Shown here: one piece after another, positions 1 through 8,390 of the stretch
Position numbering within the stretch: the stretch's first letter is position 1
How the letters are laid out: every line of letters starts with the position of its first letter
Assembly (NCBI RefSeq): GCF_001885095.1
Contig: NZ_LZDD01000001.1
Coordinates: 992,001-1,056,000, forward strand
Direction: 5' to 3'
DNA: 64,000 nucleotides
From: Streptococcus bovimastitidis
GTDB lineage: Bacteria > Bacillota > Bacilli > Lactobacillales > Streptococcaceae
The notes under the pieces: generated by a model
Told to the model about the DNA's origin: nothing
Database searches by the model: none
Seen by the model: only the letters and a program-made list of their open reading frames with translations
Program-made: the position numbers and the translations under genes

Positions 1-211
1 CGCTAGATGTTTGATTGAAACCAGACTTATAAGTATCTCTATATTAAAAACTGTTTAAAACGATTGCTTATTATACTTTATATTTTGCTCAAATGAAAAG
101 TTTCTTATTTTAGAACTTGAATTCAATTAAATCTTAATAGAAATACCTAAAACATAACATTTGTCTTCAATCAGATAGAGACATCATCAGTTGCATCATT
201 TAAAGTCACTT

Positions 212-240
212 TTGTTTTTTAAATTTTCTCATGATATAAT
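212..240 (+). promoter_or_regulatory. Promoter of the cation efflux gene
   Basis: A -35 element TTGTTT (212-217) and a -10 element TATAAT (235-240) are separated by 17 bp. They lie just upstream of the AGGAGG ribosome binding site at about 260-265. The preceding 1-211 is AT-rich and I see no gene in it. Confidence 0.6.
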
Positions 241-269
241 AATATTATAATTATTAAAAAGGAGGAAAA

Positions 270-1172
270 ATGAACTACAAAAATATAGAAAAAAAAGCAC
301 TTTTAATCTCTTCAACTGTTAATGGCATTAATGCTTTCGCTGGTATTTTTATTTATATTATCACGGGATTAAACGCACTTTTATTAGATAGTGTCTTTTC
401 GGTCATTGGTCTTGTTTCTTCAATTGCTGCTATCTATATTAGTAAAAATAGCCACAAAAAAACAGATAATTTTCCTAGGGGTCTCTATTTCTTGGAGCCA
501 TTATTTGGGGTATTAAAATCAATAGCTACTTTAATGTTACTGCTGATTGCACTTCTTGAAAGTGGCGCAGTCGCTTATTCATATTTTACATATGGTGAAG
601 GTGAACTCATCCACACAGGTCCCGTTTTACCCTATACAATTCTAACAGGTATGCTTTGCTTCGCCCTTTCCTACTATAACCATCGAAAAAATAAGGCAAT
701 CAATAATCTTAGTACAATTTTACATGCTGAAAGCAAGGCAAATTTAGTTGACGGTCTTATCTCCATTGGTATCGGAATAACCGTTTTTCTTCTAAATTTC
801 ATCAGTCAAGATGGACATCTGGGCTTTTTCCATTACACAGGTGATTTTTTTATCACGGTTATATTAGTGCTTTTTTCCTTTAAAGAGCCCTTAACGATAT
901 TAATCCATTCCTTTAAAGAATTTGCCTATTCGACAGTTCAAAATGAAAAACTTGAAGAAGCAATCGTTTATATTGTTAATCACCATCTAAAAGAACATCA
1001 AGATGATTATGACATTTTTGTTCATAAACAAGGAATGCAAATAAACGTCAGAATATTAATTTTAGATCTTGAAAGTCATCACATTATCAAACAGTTTGCT
1101 TTAAAAAAGGCAGATTTATTGAATCATTTACGAAAAAAATTTGATCAAATTCATCTAGAATTTGTTTTCTAA
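270..1172 (+). CDS. Cation diffusion facilitator family protein, atypical metal site
   Basis: This 300-residue membrane protein has about six hydrophobic segments followed by a hydrophilic C-terminal domain (about 220-300), the layout of cation diffusion facilitators, which export Zn, Mn, Fe or similar ions from the cytoplasm by proton exchange. The second helix carries LLLDSVFSVIG (Asp40) and the fifth HAESKANLVDG (Asp161). In the well-studied YiiP the transport site is DxxxD plus HxxxD; here the partner positions look like Ser44 and Ala157, so two ligands seem replaced. GGAGG lies at 261-265 before the ATG. It is monocistronic and convergent with the Spx-like gene. The family call is good, but the transported ion cannot be told. 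Confidence 0.8.
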   Translation: MNYKNIEKKALLISSTVNGINAFAGIFIYIITGLNALLLDSVFSVIGLVSSIAAIYISKNSHKKTDNFPRGLYFLEPLFGVLKSIATLMLLLIALLESGAVAYSYFTYGEGELIHTGPVLPYTILTGMLCFALSYYNHRKNKAINNLSTILHAESKANLVDGLISIGIGITVFLLNFISQDGHLGFFHYTGDFFITVILVLFSFKEPLTILIHSFKEFAYSTVQNEKLEEAIVYIVNHHLKEHQDDYDIFVHKQGMQINVRILILDLESHHIIKQFALKKADLLNHLRKKFDQIHLEFVF

Positions 1173-1174
1173 AA

Positions 1175-1206
1175 AGAAGTTAGGAAAAATCCTAACTTCT
1201 TTTTTT
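1175..1206. terminator. Bidirectional terminator
   Basis: Arms AGAAGTTAGGA (1175-1185) and TCCTAACTTCT (1190-1200) enclose an AAAA loop. T-runs on both strands let it end the efflux gene (+) and the serC operon (-). Confidence 0.85.
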
Positions 1207-1558
1207 ACTTAAATAATTCTCCGTAGGGTTTACGAGCCCCAATTTGGATGACTTGTTTATCCTTTACTAAAATGGGACGTTTGATTAACATGCCATCTTG
1301 GGAGAGCAATTGTGCAGCTTCCTCAATGCTTAAATCGTCAATCTTATCCTTTAGACCCATTTCTTTGTAAGAGTTACCACTGGTGTTGAAAAAATTCTTC
1401 ATGGTAAAGTCTGAAGTCTCCATCCACTCCTTCAAAAGCTCTGCCTTAGGAGGTGTGGTCTTGATATCGACCGACTCAAAATCGGAGATATACTGCTTCA
1501 AATCTGCCTTGGCTTTTCGACAAGTGGAACATTTTGGGTATTCATAAAAAGTGTACAT
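1205..1558 (-). CDS. Spx/ArsC-family thioredoxin-fold protein
   Basis: The 117-residue product begins with a CxxC redox motif (Cys10, Cys13, in YPKCSTCR) and has the RPI motif near the C-terminus (KRPILV), both typical of the ArsC/Spx/MgsR/YusI family. Spx members bind the alpha C-terminal domain of RNA polymerase under disulfide stress, and ArsC members reduce arsenate. At 117 residues it is shorter than true Spx (about 132), so it is more likely a YusI/YffB-like paralogue of unknown role. It is the last gene of the serC operon, 2 nt after ogt, with AAAGGA before the ATG. The bidirectional terminator overlaps its 3' end. Confidence 0.85.
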   Translation of the reverse strand: MYTFYEYPKCSTCRKAKADLKQYISDFESVDIKTTPPKAELLKEWMETSDFTMKNFFNTSGNSYKEMGLKDKIDDLSIEEAAQLLSQDGMLIKRPILVKDKQVIQIGARKPYGELFK

Positions 1559-1560
1559 GT

Positions 1561-2037
1561 CTATCCTTTCTCCTTTTCTAATAGCCAGATTTTTTTATCA
1601 AGGCCACCGGCATAACCCGTCAATTGACCCTGGGATCCCAAAACGCGATGGCAGGGCACAAAAATGCTTAAGGGATTATGACCAACCGCTCCCCCGACCG
1701 CCTGAGCCGACTTGCAGTTCAAAGCCATGGCAATTTGACCGTAAGTTCTTGTTTCTCCATGGGGAATAGTCTGCAAATAGGTCCAAACCCGCTGGCGAAA
1801 ATCGGTCCCATTTAAAGCAATAAAGTCAGCAACAGCAGGCTTTTCCTGGTTAAAATAAGCATCTAGCCATTGACAAGCCGCTGCTAAGGGCGCATTGACC
1901 TCTTCCAGTGGTACTTGCTTTATCCCAGCTTCAAAGTATTTTTGATTGAGAAACCAAGCACCAATCAGGGCTGACTCATCCGCAATTAATGAGATAGGAC
2001 CTAATGGTGATTGATAAATGGTCTTAAATAAAGTCAT
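1561..2037 (-). CDS. ogt: Methylated-DNA--protein-cysteine methyltransferase
   Basis: This 158-residue suicide repair enzyme transfers the methyl group from O6-methylguanine to its own cysteine. The active-site motif PCHRV is present with Cys129, and the helix-turn-helix region with TYGQIA precedes it. A longer frame could open at a TTG at 2058, but that stretch contains the GGAGGG ribosome binding site (2044-2049) of the ATG at 2037, so 2037 is the start. It sits between serA and the Spx-like gene in the serC operon, an arrangement that does not suggest a pathway link. Confidence 0.92.
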   Translation of the reverse strand: MTLFKTIYQSPLGPISLIADESALIGAWFLNQKYFEAGIKQVPLEEVNAPLAAACQWLDAYFNQEKPAVADFIALNGTDFRQRVWTYLQTIPHGETRTYGQIAMALNCKSAQAVGGAVGHNPLSIFVPCHRVLGSQGQLTGYAGGLDKKIWLLEKEKG

Positions 2038-2085
2038 GAGTTTCCCTCCATAAAGCAAGCCTTGATGTCATTCAAGGCTGTTCGA

Positions 2086-3261
2086 TTATTTAGTAATGAG
2101 GCGAACACGGATAATGTTTTCGCTGGCTTCGAAATCTGCCACTAATTGATTAATTTTTTGGCCATCGCATTCATCCAAGTCTAGGAGGGTGTAGGCATAA
2201 TCACCTTTTGACCGGTTGATAATATTATCAATATTAATGTTTAAGTTGGATACGGCTGTTGAAATTTTAGCCACAATATTTGGAACATTTTTATTGATAA
2301 GGGTAATCCGATATGGTGCAGATAAAGCTTGATGGACATTTGGAAAATTAACAGAATTTGTAATTTCACCTGTTTCCATAAAGCGACGGATAGTCTGTCC
2401 TGCCATAATGGCACAGTTTAATTCCGCCTCCTCAGTTGATCCCCCAACATGGGGAAAGACCGTGATATTTTCCTTATTTAAAAGTTCCTGACCACCAAAG
2501 TCGGTGATGTAACGTTTGACCACACCTGTTTCAAGGGCATCAAACAAATCAGCATTATTAACTAATTCAGCCCGGGCAAAATTGATGATGGTTGTGCCTT
2601 TTGCCATCAGAGCAAAACTTTCAGCATTAAAGGTATCTTTTGTAGCTTCTGTCAAAGGAACATGAACTGTAATGTAATCCGACTTAGTAAAAATCTCTTT
2701 CAAGTCATCAACCCTTTGGACATGACTTGAAATATTCCAAGCTGTTTCAATAGAAACATAAGGATCATAGCCTAAAACATTCATACCTAAGCGATAGGCA
2801 TCGTTAGCAATCCTTGCACCGATAGCGCCAAGTCCAATGACTCCAAGAGTCTTACCAGAAATCTCTGACCCAGCAAATTGTTTCTTACCGGCCTCAACTT
2901 GTTGACTAACGTCATCACCCTTTAAAAGGTTGGTCCATTGATTGGCAGATATATAGTCACGTGCTGACATGAGAATGGCAGCTAAGACAGCTTCCTTGAC
3001 CGCGTTAGCGTTTGCCCCAGGTGTATTAAATACTACAATACCTTCTGCACTGGCTTGATCGATTGGAATATTATTGGTTCCTGCTCCTGCTCTTGCGATA
3101 GCTTTTAAATTGTCAGGAAAAGTCTGACCATGTAAGTTTTCACTACGTAAAATGTAGGCGTCGGGATTAGCCGCTAAGTCTCCATCAATTTGAAACTTAT
3201 TCCCTAATTCCTTTAAGCCTATTTGATTAATATTATTATAAGTTTTAACACTGTATACCAT
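2086..3261 (-). CDS. serA: D-3-phosphoglycerate dehydrogenase
   Basis: The 391-residue enzyme catalyses the first step of serine synthesis, oxidising 3-phosphoglycerate to 3-phosphohydroxypyruvate with NAD. Domains in order are an N-terminal substrate domain, a Rossmann nucleotide fold with GLGAIG (about 150), the catalytic ARAE arginine and the PHVGGSTEEAE histidine (about 280-290), and a C-terminal ACT domain (about 315-391) that normally senses serine. It is the short form with one ACT domain. It lies downstream of serC and a GNAT gene. The ribosome binding site is weak, so translation may depend on read-through from the upstream gene. Confidence 0.95.
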   Translation of the reverse strand: MVYSVKTYNNINQIGLKELGNKFQIDGDLAANPDAYILRSENLHGQTFPDNLKAIARAGAGTNNIPIDQASAEGIVVFNTPGANANAVKEAVLAAILMSARDYISANQWTNLLKGDDVSQQVEAGKKQFAGSEISGKTLGVIGLGAIGARIANDAYRLGMNVLGYDPYVSIETAWNISSHVQRVDDLKEIFTKSDYITVHVPLTEATKDTFNAESFALMAKGTTIINFARAELVNNADLFDALETGVVKRYITDFGGQELLNKENITVFPHVGGSTEEAELNCAIMAGQTIRRFMETGEITNSVNFPNVHQALSAPYRITLINKNVPNIVAKISTAVSNLNINIDNIINRSKGDYAYTLLDLDECDGQKINQLVADFEASENIIRVRLITK

Positions 3262-3315
3262 TTATGAATTGACTGGACAAGACTAAGCTATCCAGCACTC
3301 CTTCCTTAGAGCATC

Positions 3316-3870
3316 TTAGTAACTGCCACCATAACGACTATCTTCATTTATCTCTTGATAGCTAGCTTTTTCATGCTCTTTTTTAATTTTTTGATAAGCT
3401 AAACGAACACCAGCTAAAGGCACTTTTCCACAATAGTTAAAACCAAGCTTAGTCATGATATGCTGCATAGCTAGATTTTTTTCATGCGTATCACAACGAA
3501 AATCTGTCTGATCATGCCCTTCAATCAATCCTTGTAAAAAGGTTTGAGCTAAAGCCTGACCTTGGCTATCTTTAGCCACAGCAATTCGATGGAAAGTAAC
3601 ATAATCATTATTATCATTTAACCATTGTCCTTCATAGATGGCGTTATAGGCTTCTTCATTACCATAAATAACCGCTGAATAAGCTACAATTTGATTATCT
3701 ACCAGGGCAACGAAGCCCTGACCCTTGATAATATCATCGATGATAACGTCTGCATTAGGGTGACCATCTTGCCACTGGTCACTACCATAGGCTGCAATAA
3801 CTTCTTTTGCCCCCTCAATAATTGTCATGATTGGGCCCACTTCATTTGGAAAAGCTAATCTAATGTCCAT
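3316..3870 (-). CDS. GNAT-family N-acetyltransferase
   Basis: The 184-residue protein has the GNAT fold: an N-terminal beta-alpha segment, the acyl-CoA region around FHRIAVAKDSQGQALAQTFL (about 95-115), and the terminal beta-strand KLGFNYCGKV. Its acceptor is unknown. It lies between serC and serA with short gaps on both sides (39 and 54 bp), so it is co-transcribed with serine synthesis genes and could act on an amino acid or related metabolite, but that is inference. GAGAGAAG precedes the ATG. Confidence 0.85.
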   Translation of the reverse strand: MDIRLAFPNEVGPIMTIIEGAKEVIAAYGSDQWQDGHPNADVIIDDIIKGQGFVALVDNQIVAYSAVIYGNEEAYNAIYEGQWLNDNNDYVTFHRIAVAKDSQGQALAQTFLQGLIEGHDQTDFRCDTHEKNLAMQHIMTKLGFNYCGKVPLAGVRLAYQKIKKEHEKASYQEINEDSRYGGSY

Positions 3871-3909
3871 AAAGCTTTTTCTTCTCTCATTCTTTATTCT
3901 ATTTGATTA

Positions 3910-5007
3910 CTATTTATTGATATTATGACTTTCAAATTCCTTCATAAAGTCAATTAAAGCAACAACCCCTTCTTTAGGGAAGGCATTATAAATACTTGCT
4001 CTCATACCACCAACACTACGGTGACCTTTAATATTTTTAAAGCCTTTAGCCTCAGCTTCTTTGACAAATTTCTTGTCTAACTCTTCATTAGGAGTTGTAA
4101 ATGGAATATTAGCAATAGAACGTTCCCGAGGATTTTTGATAGGATTGTTATAAAAAGGCGACTGTTCAATATAAGTGTATAATAATCCAGCTTTCTCTCG
4201 GTTAACGACTTCCATTTGATCTAAGCCACCCAATTCCTTAATCCATTCAAAGACCAATTTTGCAATGTAAATGCTATAAACTGGTGGCGTGTTATAAAGG
4301 GATTCAGCTTTAGCTTGAATAGAATAGTCCAACATACTCGATAAAACCGGCTCTTTGTTCAAAAGATCCTCACGAATAATAACTACAGTTACACCAGCTG
4401 GGCCAATATTTTTTTGAGCACCGGCATAAATCATCCCAAATTGGTCAACTTGATAACGAACAGCTAGGATATTTGAGGACATATCCGCAACAATTGGGAC
4501 ACCATTGGTATCTGGTAAGTCGTAAATAGCAGTCCCTTCAATGGTATTATTAGTTGTGATATGGACATAGGCTGCTTCTGGGTCAATAGCAGAGCTATCA
4601 TAAAGTGGGATCAAGCTGAACTTGTGTTCTTCAGAAGAGGCCAATAGTTCTGGCTGCATTGGAATTGATTTTGCCAGTTTAAGAGCTTCTGTATAAGCTT
4701 TTTTGCCCCAAGAACCTGCTACATGATAATAAGCTTTTTTACCTTGAGCTAGATTCAAAGGAATCATGGTAAACTGAGTCGAAGCACCTCCTTGAAGGAA
4801 GAGAACTTTATAATTATCAGGAATAGCCATTAATTCTCGAAGCAAAGCTTCGGCTTCTTTAATAATAGCATCAAATTCATTGGATCGGTGCGACAACTCT
4901 AAAACACTCATTCCACTGGAACGGTAGTCTAGCATATCAGCTTGCGCTTTTTCTAGAACGGCTTTTGGCAATACTGCAGGTCCTGCAGAAAAATTGTAAA
5001 TTGTCAT
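3910..5007 (-). CDS. serC: Phosphoserine aminotransferase
   Basis: This 365-residue PLP enzyme converts 3-phosphohydroxypyruvate and glutamate to phosphoserine. The N-terminus [14 protein letters not shown] is the family hallmark, and the PLP lysine is Lys199 in [13 protein letters not shown] longer frame to 5088 exists, but GGAGGTG at 5013-5019 sits just before the ATG at 5007 and the true N-terminus of the family begins there. It is the first gene of serC-GNAT-serA-ogt-Spx-like, with a good promoter at 5034-5062 that holds a CodY-like box. Confidence 0.95.
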   Translation of the reverse strand: MTIYNFSAGPAVLPKAVLEKAQADMLDYRSSGMSVLELSHRSNEFDAIIKEAEALLRELMAIPDNYKVLFLQGGASTQFTMIPLNLAQGKKAYYHVAGSWGKKAYTEALKLAKSIPMQPELLASSEEHKFSLIPLYDSSAIDPEAAYVHITTNNTIEGTAIYDLPDTNGVPIVADMSSNILAVRYQVDQFGMIYAGAQKNIGPAGVTVVIIREDLLNKEPVLSSMLDYSIQAKAESLYNTPPVYSIYIAKLVFEWIKELGGLDQMEVVNREKAGLLYTYIEQSPFYNNPIKNPRERSIANIPFTTPNEELDKKFVKEAEAKGFKNIKGHRSVGGMRASIYNAFPKEGVVALIDFMKEFESHNINK

Positions 5008-5033
5008 AAATACACCTCCGTATAATAATTGAA

Positions 5034-5062
5034 AGTATAGCATAATTATCAGAATTTTACAA
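5034..5062 (-). promoter_or_regulatory. serC operon promoter
   Basis: On the minus strand, -35 TTGTAA (5057-5062) and -10 TATACT (5034-5039) are separated by 17 bp, with TGC directly before the -10. Confidence 0.7.
5044..5058. promoter_or_regulatory. CodY-like box in the serC promoter
   Basis: AATTATCAGAATTTT on the plus strand matches the CodY consensus AATTTTCWGAAAATT at 12 of 15 positions, reading the minus strand. It fills the spacer between -35 and -10, where a bound repressor would block RNA polymerase. Confidence 0.45.
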
Positions 5063-5096
5063 AGATTTCCTGTCTTTATTCCAACCATAAAAATGG

Positions 5097-5118
5097 TATA
5101 ATAAAACAGATTAGGAGG
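5097..5118 (+). promoter_or_regulatory. cutC promoter and ribosome binding site
   Basis: An extended -10, TGGTATAAT (hexamer 5097-5102), is followed by AGGAGG (5113-5118), 6 nt before the cutC ATG. The -35 is poor. The implied untranslated leader is short. Confidence 0.55.
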
Positions 5119-5124
5119 TTAATC

Positions 5125-5757
5125 ATGTTAATAAAAGAATTTTGTGCCGAAAATTTAACCCATTTAAGTGGCTTAGGAGATCATCAAGTCAACCGAGTGG
5201 AACTTTGTGATAATTTAGCCGTTGGTGGAACAACACCTTCATATGGCGTCATCAAAGAAGCCTGTGACTTACTCCATGAAAAATCCATCACTGTTGCTAC
5301 AATGATTCGTCCTCGAGGTGGCGATTTCGTCTATAACGACCTTGAATTAAGAGCCATGGAAGAAGATATTCTTAAGTCTATCGAAGCTGGATCTGATGCT
5401 TTAGTTTTAGGCTGTTTAACAAAAGATAATCGCTTAGACATTGACGCTATTGAACAACTCCTACCTGCTTGTCAAGGTTTGCCTTTGGTCTTTCATATGG
5501 CATTTGATTACATTTCAACTGATGAACAAAAAACAGCCATGGATCACTTAATCGACTTAGGATTTGTTCGTATCCTTACCCATGGTCATGCTGAAAGCAA
5601 TAATATCATGGAAAATATCAGCCATCTAAAAGAATTGGTAGACTATGCTGACAATCGCATTGAAATCATGATCGGTGGTGGGGTTACTGCTGAAAATGCT
5701 GAAGAACTTAGCCAAATGGTTGGAACCCCAATTGTTCATGGAACAAAGATTGTATAA
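5125..5757 (+). CDS. cutC: CutC family protein
   Basis: The 210-residue TIM-barrel protein belongs to the CutC family. Visible landmarks are NRVELCDNLAVGGTTPS near residue 25, the TMIRPRGGDF strand and the GGGVTAEN strand near the C-terminus. The family was linked to copper homeostasis in E. coli and Enterococcus, though a direct biochemical role is not settled. It stands alone, divergent from serC and convergent with the small membrane protein. The nearby TGTACA palindrome belongs to the opposing gene. Confidence 0.88.
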   Translation: MLIKEFCAENLTHLSGLGDHQVNRVELCDNLAVGGTTPSYGVIKEACDLLHEKSITVATMIRPRGGDFVYNDLELRAMEEDILKSIEAGSDALVLGCLTKDNRLDIDAIEQLLPACQGLPLVFHMAFDYISTDEQKTAMDHLIDLGFVRILTHGHAESNNIMENISHLKELVDYADNRIEIMIGGGVTAENAEELSQMVGTPIVHGTKIV

Positions 5758-5820
5758 GAACATGTACCACTAAACAAATTTTCAATCGAAACCAAAACTG
5801 TTCCTCAATTAAAAACAAAA

Positions 5821-5842
5821 AGAAAGCTCATAAGAGCTTTCT
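5821..5842. terminator. Bidirectional terminator after cutC
   Basis: Arms AGAAAGCTC and GAGCTTTCT enclose ATAA, with A-rich and T-rich flanks, between two convergent genes. Confidence 0.85.
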
Positions 5843-5846
5843 TTTA

Positions 5847-6242
5847 TTATCTAATCATATGATCTACTGGATGGTAATTGTTTTCATGGTATGATTTACC
5901 AAAGGCAAGAATTAAGGTTGAAATTCCTGGGAAAAATAAACTTAATACTGCCAACCCTTTTGAGCCGCCAAAGGCACGTACAAAACAAAATTGCGTATAT
6001 GCATAATAAATGGCAAAAGCCCAACCAATAAAGTAAAGCCATTTGTTGCCTTCACCAAAAGTAATTTTATGCTTTGTAAAACCACCTAATATTGGAATCA
6101 GCGCATGCCAACCAGGTTGTTCTGCTTTTTCAAATAAACGCCAATTGCCAATCACTTGAAGGAGTAATGAAATTAATACTAAAATAAACAAAAAACCATA
6201 AACAGCTAGTACAGCATATAGTCCTGCTTCATCATTTGTCAT
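5847..6242 (-). CDS. Small membrane protein, DUF5684-like
   Basis: The 131-residue protein has about four hydrophobic segments (about 8-30, 45-52, 66-84 and 94-112), with a central PGWHALIPILGG loop typical of DUF5684-type proteins annotated only as signal-peptidase-associated or hypothetical. Function is unknown. It is a single gene whose own -10 TATAAT (6290-6295 on the plus strand as ATTATA) and a TGTACA palindrome at the likely transcription start suggest dedicated repression. GAGG precedes the ATG by about 9 nt. Confidence 0.75.
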   Translation of the reverse strand: MTNDEAGLYAVLAVYGFLFILVLISLLLQVIGNWRLFEKAEQPGWHALIPILGGFTKHKITFGEGNKWLYFIGWAFAIYYAYTQFCFVRAFGGSKGLAVLSLFFPGISTLILAFGKSYHENNYHPVDHMIR

Positions 6243-6269
6243 CTCTTTGAATCCTCTTTTCCATAAATC

Positions 6270-6284
6270 TGTACATCTTGTACA
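6270..6284. promoter_or_regulatory. Operator-like palindrome TGTACA-n3-TGTACA
   Basis: TGTACATCTTGTACA is a 6-3-6 inverted repeat lying 5-20 bp downstream of the -10 (6290-6295), so it covers the expected transcription start of the small membrane protein gene. The half sites resemble the TACA/TGTA arms bound by CopY/BlaI-type repressors, but those normally have a 2-bp gap, not 3, so no regulator is assigned. Confidence 0.5.
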
Positions 6285-6362
6285 CCTTTATTATAACAAA
6301 ATTAAAATGAAAACCATACATTTTTTTGTAAAACTTTTGTAAATAACTCATTCTTAATACAA

Positions 6363-6395
6363 AAAAACTCTAATTTTTAGAAAATTAGAGTTTTT
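6363..6395. terminator. Terminator of the tmk-rsmI operon
   Basis: Arms AAAAACTCTAATTTT and AAAATTAGAGTTTTT enclose TAG. The T-run on the minus strand follows rsmI. Confidence 0.85.
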
Positions 6396-6408
6396 TGTTC
6401 GATTATTA

Positions 6409-7269
6409 TCAATTATTATGATAAGCCTGGTATAATTCTTGTCTATTTAATTGATATTTTTTTGCAATTTCTTTGATTGCTTGGTTTGGCTTTTTACCGG
6501 CCGAAATTTCTGACACAATTAATGCCAGATAATCAATATCTGCTTCATGGTCATTCAAGTCTTTGTCAAAGCCAGAAACAATCAGTAAACACTCTCCTTT
6601 GAGTGGATTATCACTAATGGATTCTAAGAGTTCTGAGATACTTCCCCTTTGATATTCTTCGTAGATTTTGGTCAACTCCCTGACTAAAACAACTTGGCGG
6701 TCACCGTAGACGCTCAACATATTTGAAAGGGTATCTGTCACGCGATAGGGAGATTCATAGAAAATTTGTGTTTCTGGGTAAGCTTCTTTCTCTTGGAAAA
6801 AGGCTTTTTGCTGTCCGGCTTTTCGCGGTAAAAAACCATAAAAAATATGAGGTTGAGGGGCTAGACCACTAGCAATCAGAGCCGTAATTCCGGCCGAAGC
6901 ACCTGGGAGGGCAACCACTGTCAAATCTTCAGCAATGGCAGCTTTGACCAAGTCGTGTCCTGGATCAGAGATTGAGGGCATACCGGCATCTGAAACTTGC
7001 GCCAGATCATGTCCTTCTTTTAATAGGGCAATCAGTTGAGGAATTTTCTCAAATGCATTATGTTCATGAAAAGCAATCTGTTTGTTAATGATGTCAAAAT
7101 GTTTTAAAAGAATACCGGTATTACGGGTATCTTCTGCACAGATAAAATCAACTTCATTCAGGGTTTGAACAGCCCTATAGGACATATCTTGGAGATTACC
7201 AATTGGTGTTGGTACCAGATAAAGTGTTCCTGATGTCTTTTGCTCTTTAAAGCTTTTTTGAATCTGCAT
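6409..7269 (-). CDS. rsmI: 16S rRNA (cytidine1402-2'-O)-methyltransferase
   Basis: The 286-residue enzyme methylates the ribose of C1402 in the decoding centre of 16S rRNA. It has the tetrapyrrole-methylase fold: N-terminal LYLVPTPIGNL, the CAEDTRNT motif near residue 45, SDAGMPSISDPG near 95 and the GASA substrate loop. It ends the tmk-holB-ricT-yabA-rsmI operon, 1 nt after yabA, with a strong terminator just beyond. No clear Shine-Dalgarno sequence precedes the ATG, consistent with coupling to yabA. Confidence 0.95.
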   Translation of the reverse strand: MQIQKSFKEQKTSGTLYLVPTPIGNLQDMSYRAVQTLNEVDFICAEDTRNTGILLKHFDIINKQIAFHEHNAFEKIPQLIALLKEGHDLAQVSDAGMPSISDPGHDLVKAAIAEDLTVVALPGASAGITALIASGLAPQPHIFYGFLPRKAGQQKAFFQEKEAYPETQIFYESPYRVTDTLSNMLSVYGDRQVVLVRELTKIYEEYQRGSISELLESISDNPLKGECLLIVSGFDKDLNDHEADIDYLALIVSEISAGKKPNQAIKEIAKKYQLNRQELYQAYHNN

Positions 7270-7270
7270 C

Positions 7271-7600
7271 TTAAATCTTTCTATCTAATAGTTCACGACA
7301 AAACATGCATTCTTCATCGTTCTCACGTCTTTGCCCATAGAAAAAATTGCAAATATGAAATCCTTCATCATAGATGTCTTCCAAATGATCTTTTCCATGT
7401 TTAGTCGTAGTCTTAACCACTGGTTCATTTTCCAGTTGATTCAGGCGTTCCCGCAATTTATTATTTTCAATTTGTAATACTGTATTTTCTTCTAGTAATG
7501 CTTGAACTTGTTTTTTAATGGCCTCACTTTCAGCCAGGGTAATCATTAGATTTTGTGAAAATCCATCAAATGCATCAAACATTTCTCTTTTATTTACCAA
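7271..7600 (-). CDS. yabA: Replication initiation control protein YabA
   Basis: The 109-residue protein has an N-terminal coiled coil (about 20-60) that forms tetramers and a C-terminal zinc site with HICNFF and CMFC (His/Cys-Cys-Cys). YabA binds DnaA and DnaN and limits re-initiation of replication. The start is a TTG at 7600: AGGAGG lies about 6 nt upstream and the resulting MVNKREMFDAF matches the family N-terminus, whereas the internal ATG at 7582 would lose it. It overlaps ricT by 11 bp, and grouping with holB and tmk fits its replication role. Confidence 0.93.
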   Translation of the reverse strand: MVNKREMFDAFDGFSQNLMITLAESEAIKKQVQALLEENTVLQIENNKLRERLNQLENEPVVKTTTKHGKDHLEDIYDEGFHICNFFYGQRRENDEECMFCRELLDRKI

Positions 7601-8390
7601 TACTTACCTCCTCTAATGGATAGGTTAAAACGGCTTGTTTTTCATCTACCATAATTTTTAGGGTGTCGTCAAAAATATTGATGCCCACTACCCGACCAGG
7701 ACCTTGATCTGTTTCAACAATTGTCCCATAATCAGGGAATTTTTTCTTGCTATCGCTATAAAAATCATCTTCATACTGGAGACAACATAAGAGACGTCCA
7801 CAATAGCCTAAATTTTTACCAGAGTTTAAGGACAAACTTTGGTTTTTTAGCATTTTTATAGATACTGTCGGAAATTCTCCTAAAAAGCTAGAACAACAAA
7901 TCGGACGCCCACATGGACCAATGCCGCCATAGACCTTTGCTTCTTCCCGACTATTGAGTTGTCTCAATTCAATCCGCGTTCTAAAAAGCGCAGCTAAATC
8001 TTTCAATAGTTGACGGAAATCTACCCGTTCATCTGCTGAAAATGTGATTAAGACATAATTTCTATCCAAAGGAAAAAAGATGTCGATTAATTTCATATCC
8101 AACTGATTTTGTTCAATTAAGTCACGAACTTGATCCTTGGAATTTTCGGCAAAGTTTTGGTTAGCTAGAAAAGTTTTTTTGTCCATCTCATTTGCTTGTC
8201 GAATAACTTCTGGCATATCTTTGGGTAAGTTACTTTCTTTGAAAGCTTTCATCGCTTTGGTGACTTGAACCAATTGATTACCTTTAGCTTCTTTCACCAC
8301 TAACCAAGAATCTAGTGGGTAATCTGTCTCTGTTTTTACATATTTTGTTGCAGGCGACTCTGCAAAACGAACACCAATTGTACTAATCAT
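7590..8390 (-). CDS. ricT: PSP1-domain protein RicT (YaaT)
   Basis: The 266-residue PSP1-domain protein has seven clustered cysteines: four in CGPCGRPICC and three in YCGRLLCC (about residues 175-215). In Bacillus subtilis RicT joins RicA and RicF in an Fe-S complex that helps RNase Y mature mRNAs. The cysteines support the same cofactor here. It overlaps holB by 4 bp and yabA by 11 bp. A YlbF-type partner gene lies 7.2 kb away at 15600-16076. Confidence 0.93.
   Translation of the reverse strand: MISTIGVRFAESPATKYVKTETDYPLDSWLVVKEAKGNQLVQVTKAMKAFKESNLPKDMPEVIRQANEMDKKTFLANQNFAENSKDQVRDLIEQNQLDMKLIDIFFPLDRNYVLITFSADERVDFRQLLKDLAALFRTRIELRQLNSREEAKVYGGIGPCGRPICCSSFLGEFPTVSIKMLKNQSLSLNSGKNLGYCGRLLCCLQYEDDFYSDSKKKFPDYGTIVETDQGPGRVVGINIFDDTLKIMVDEKQAVLTYPLEEVSIGK

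Noticed and set aside
1..211. Upstream partial gene at the window edge
   Set aside because: The stretch is AT-rich with stops in all frames and no recognisable protein; no gene is supported.
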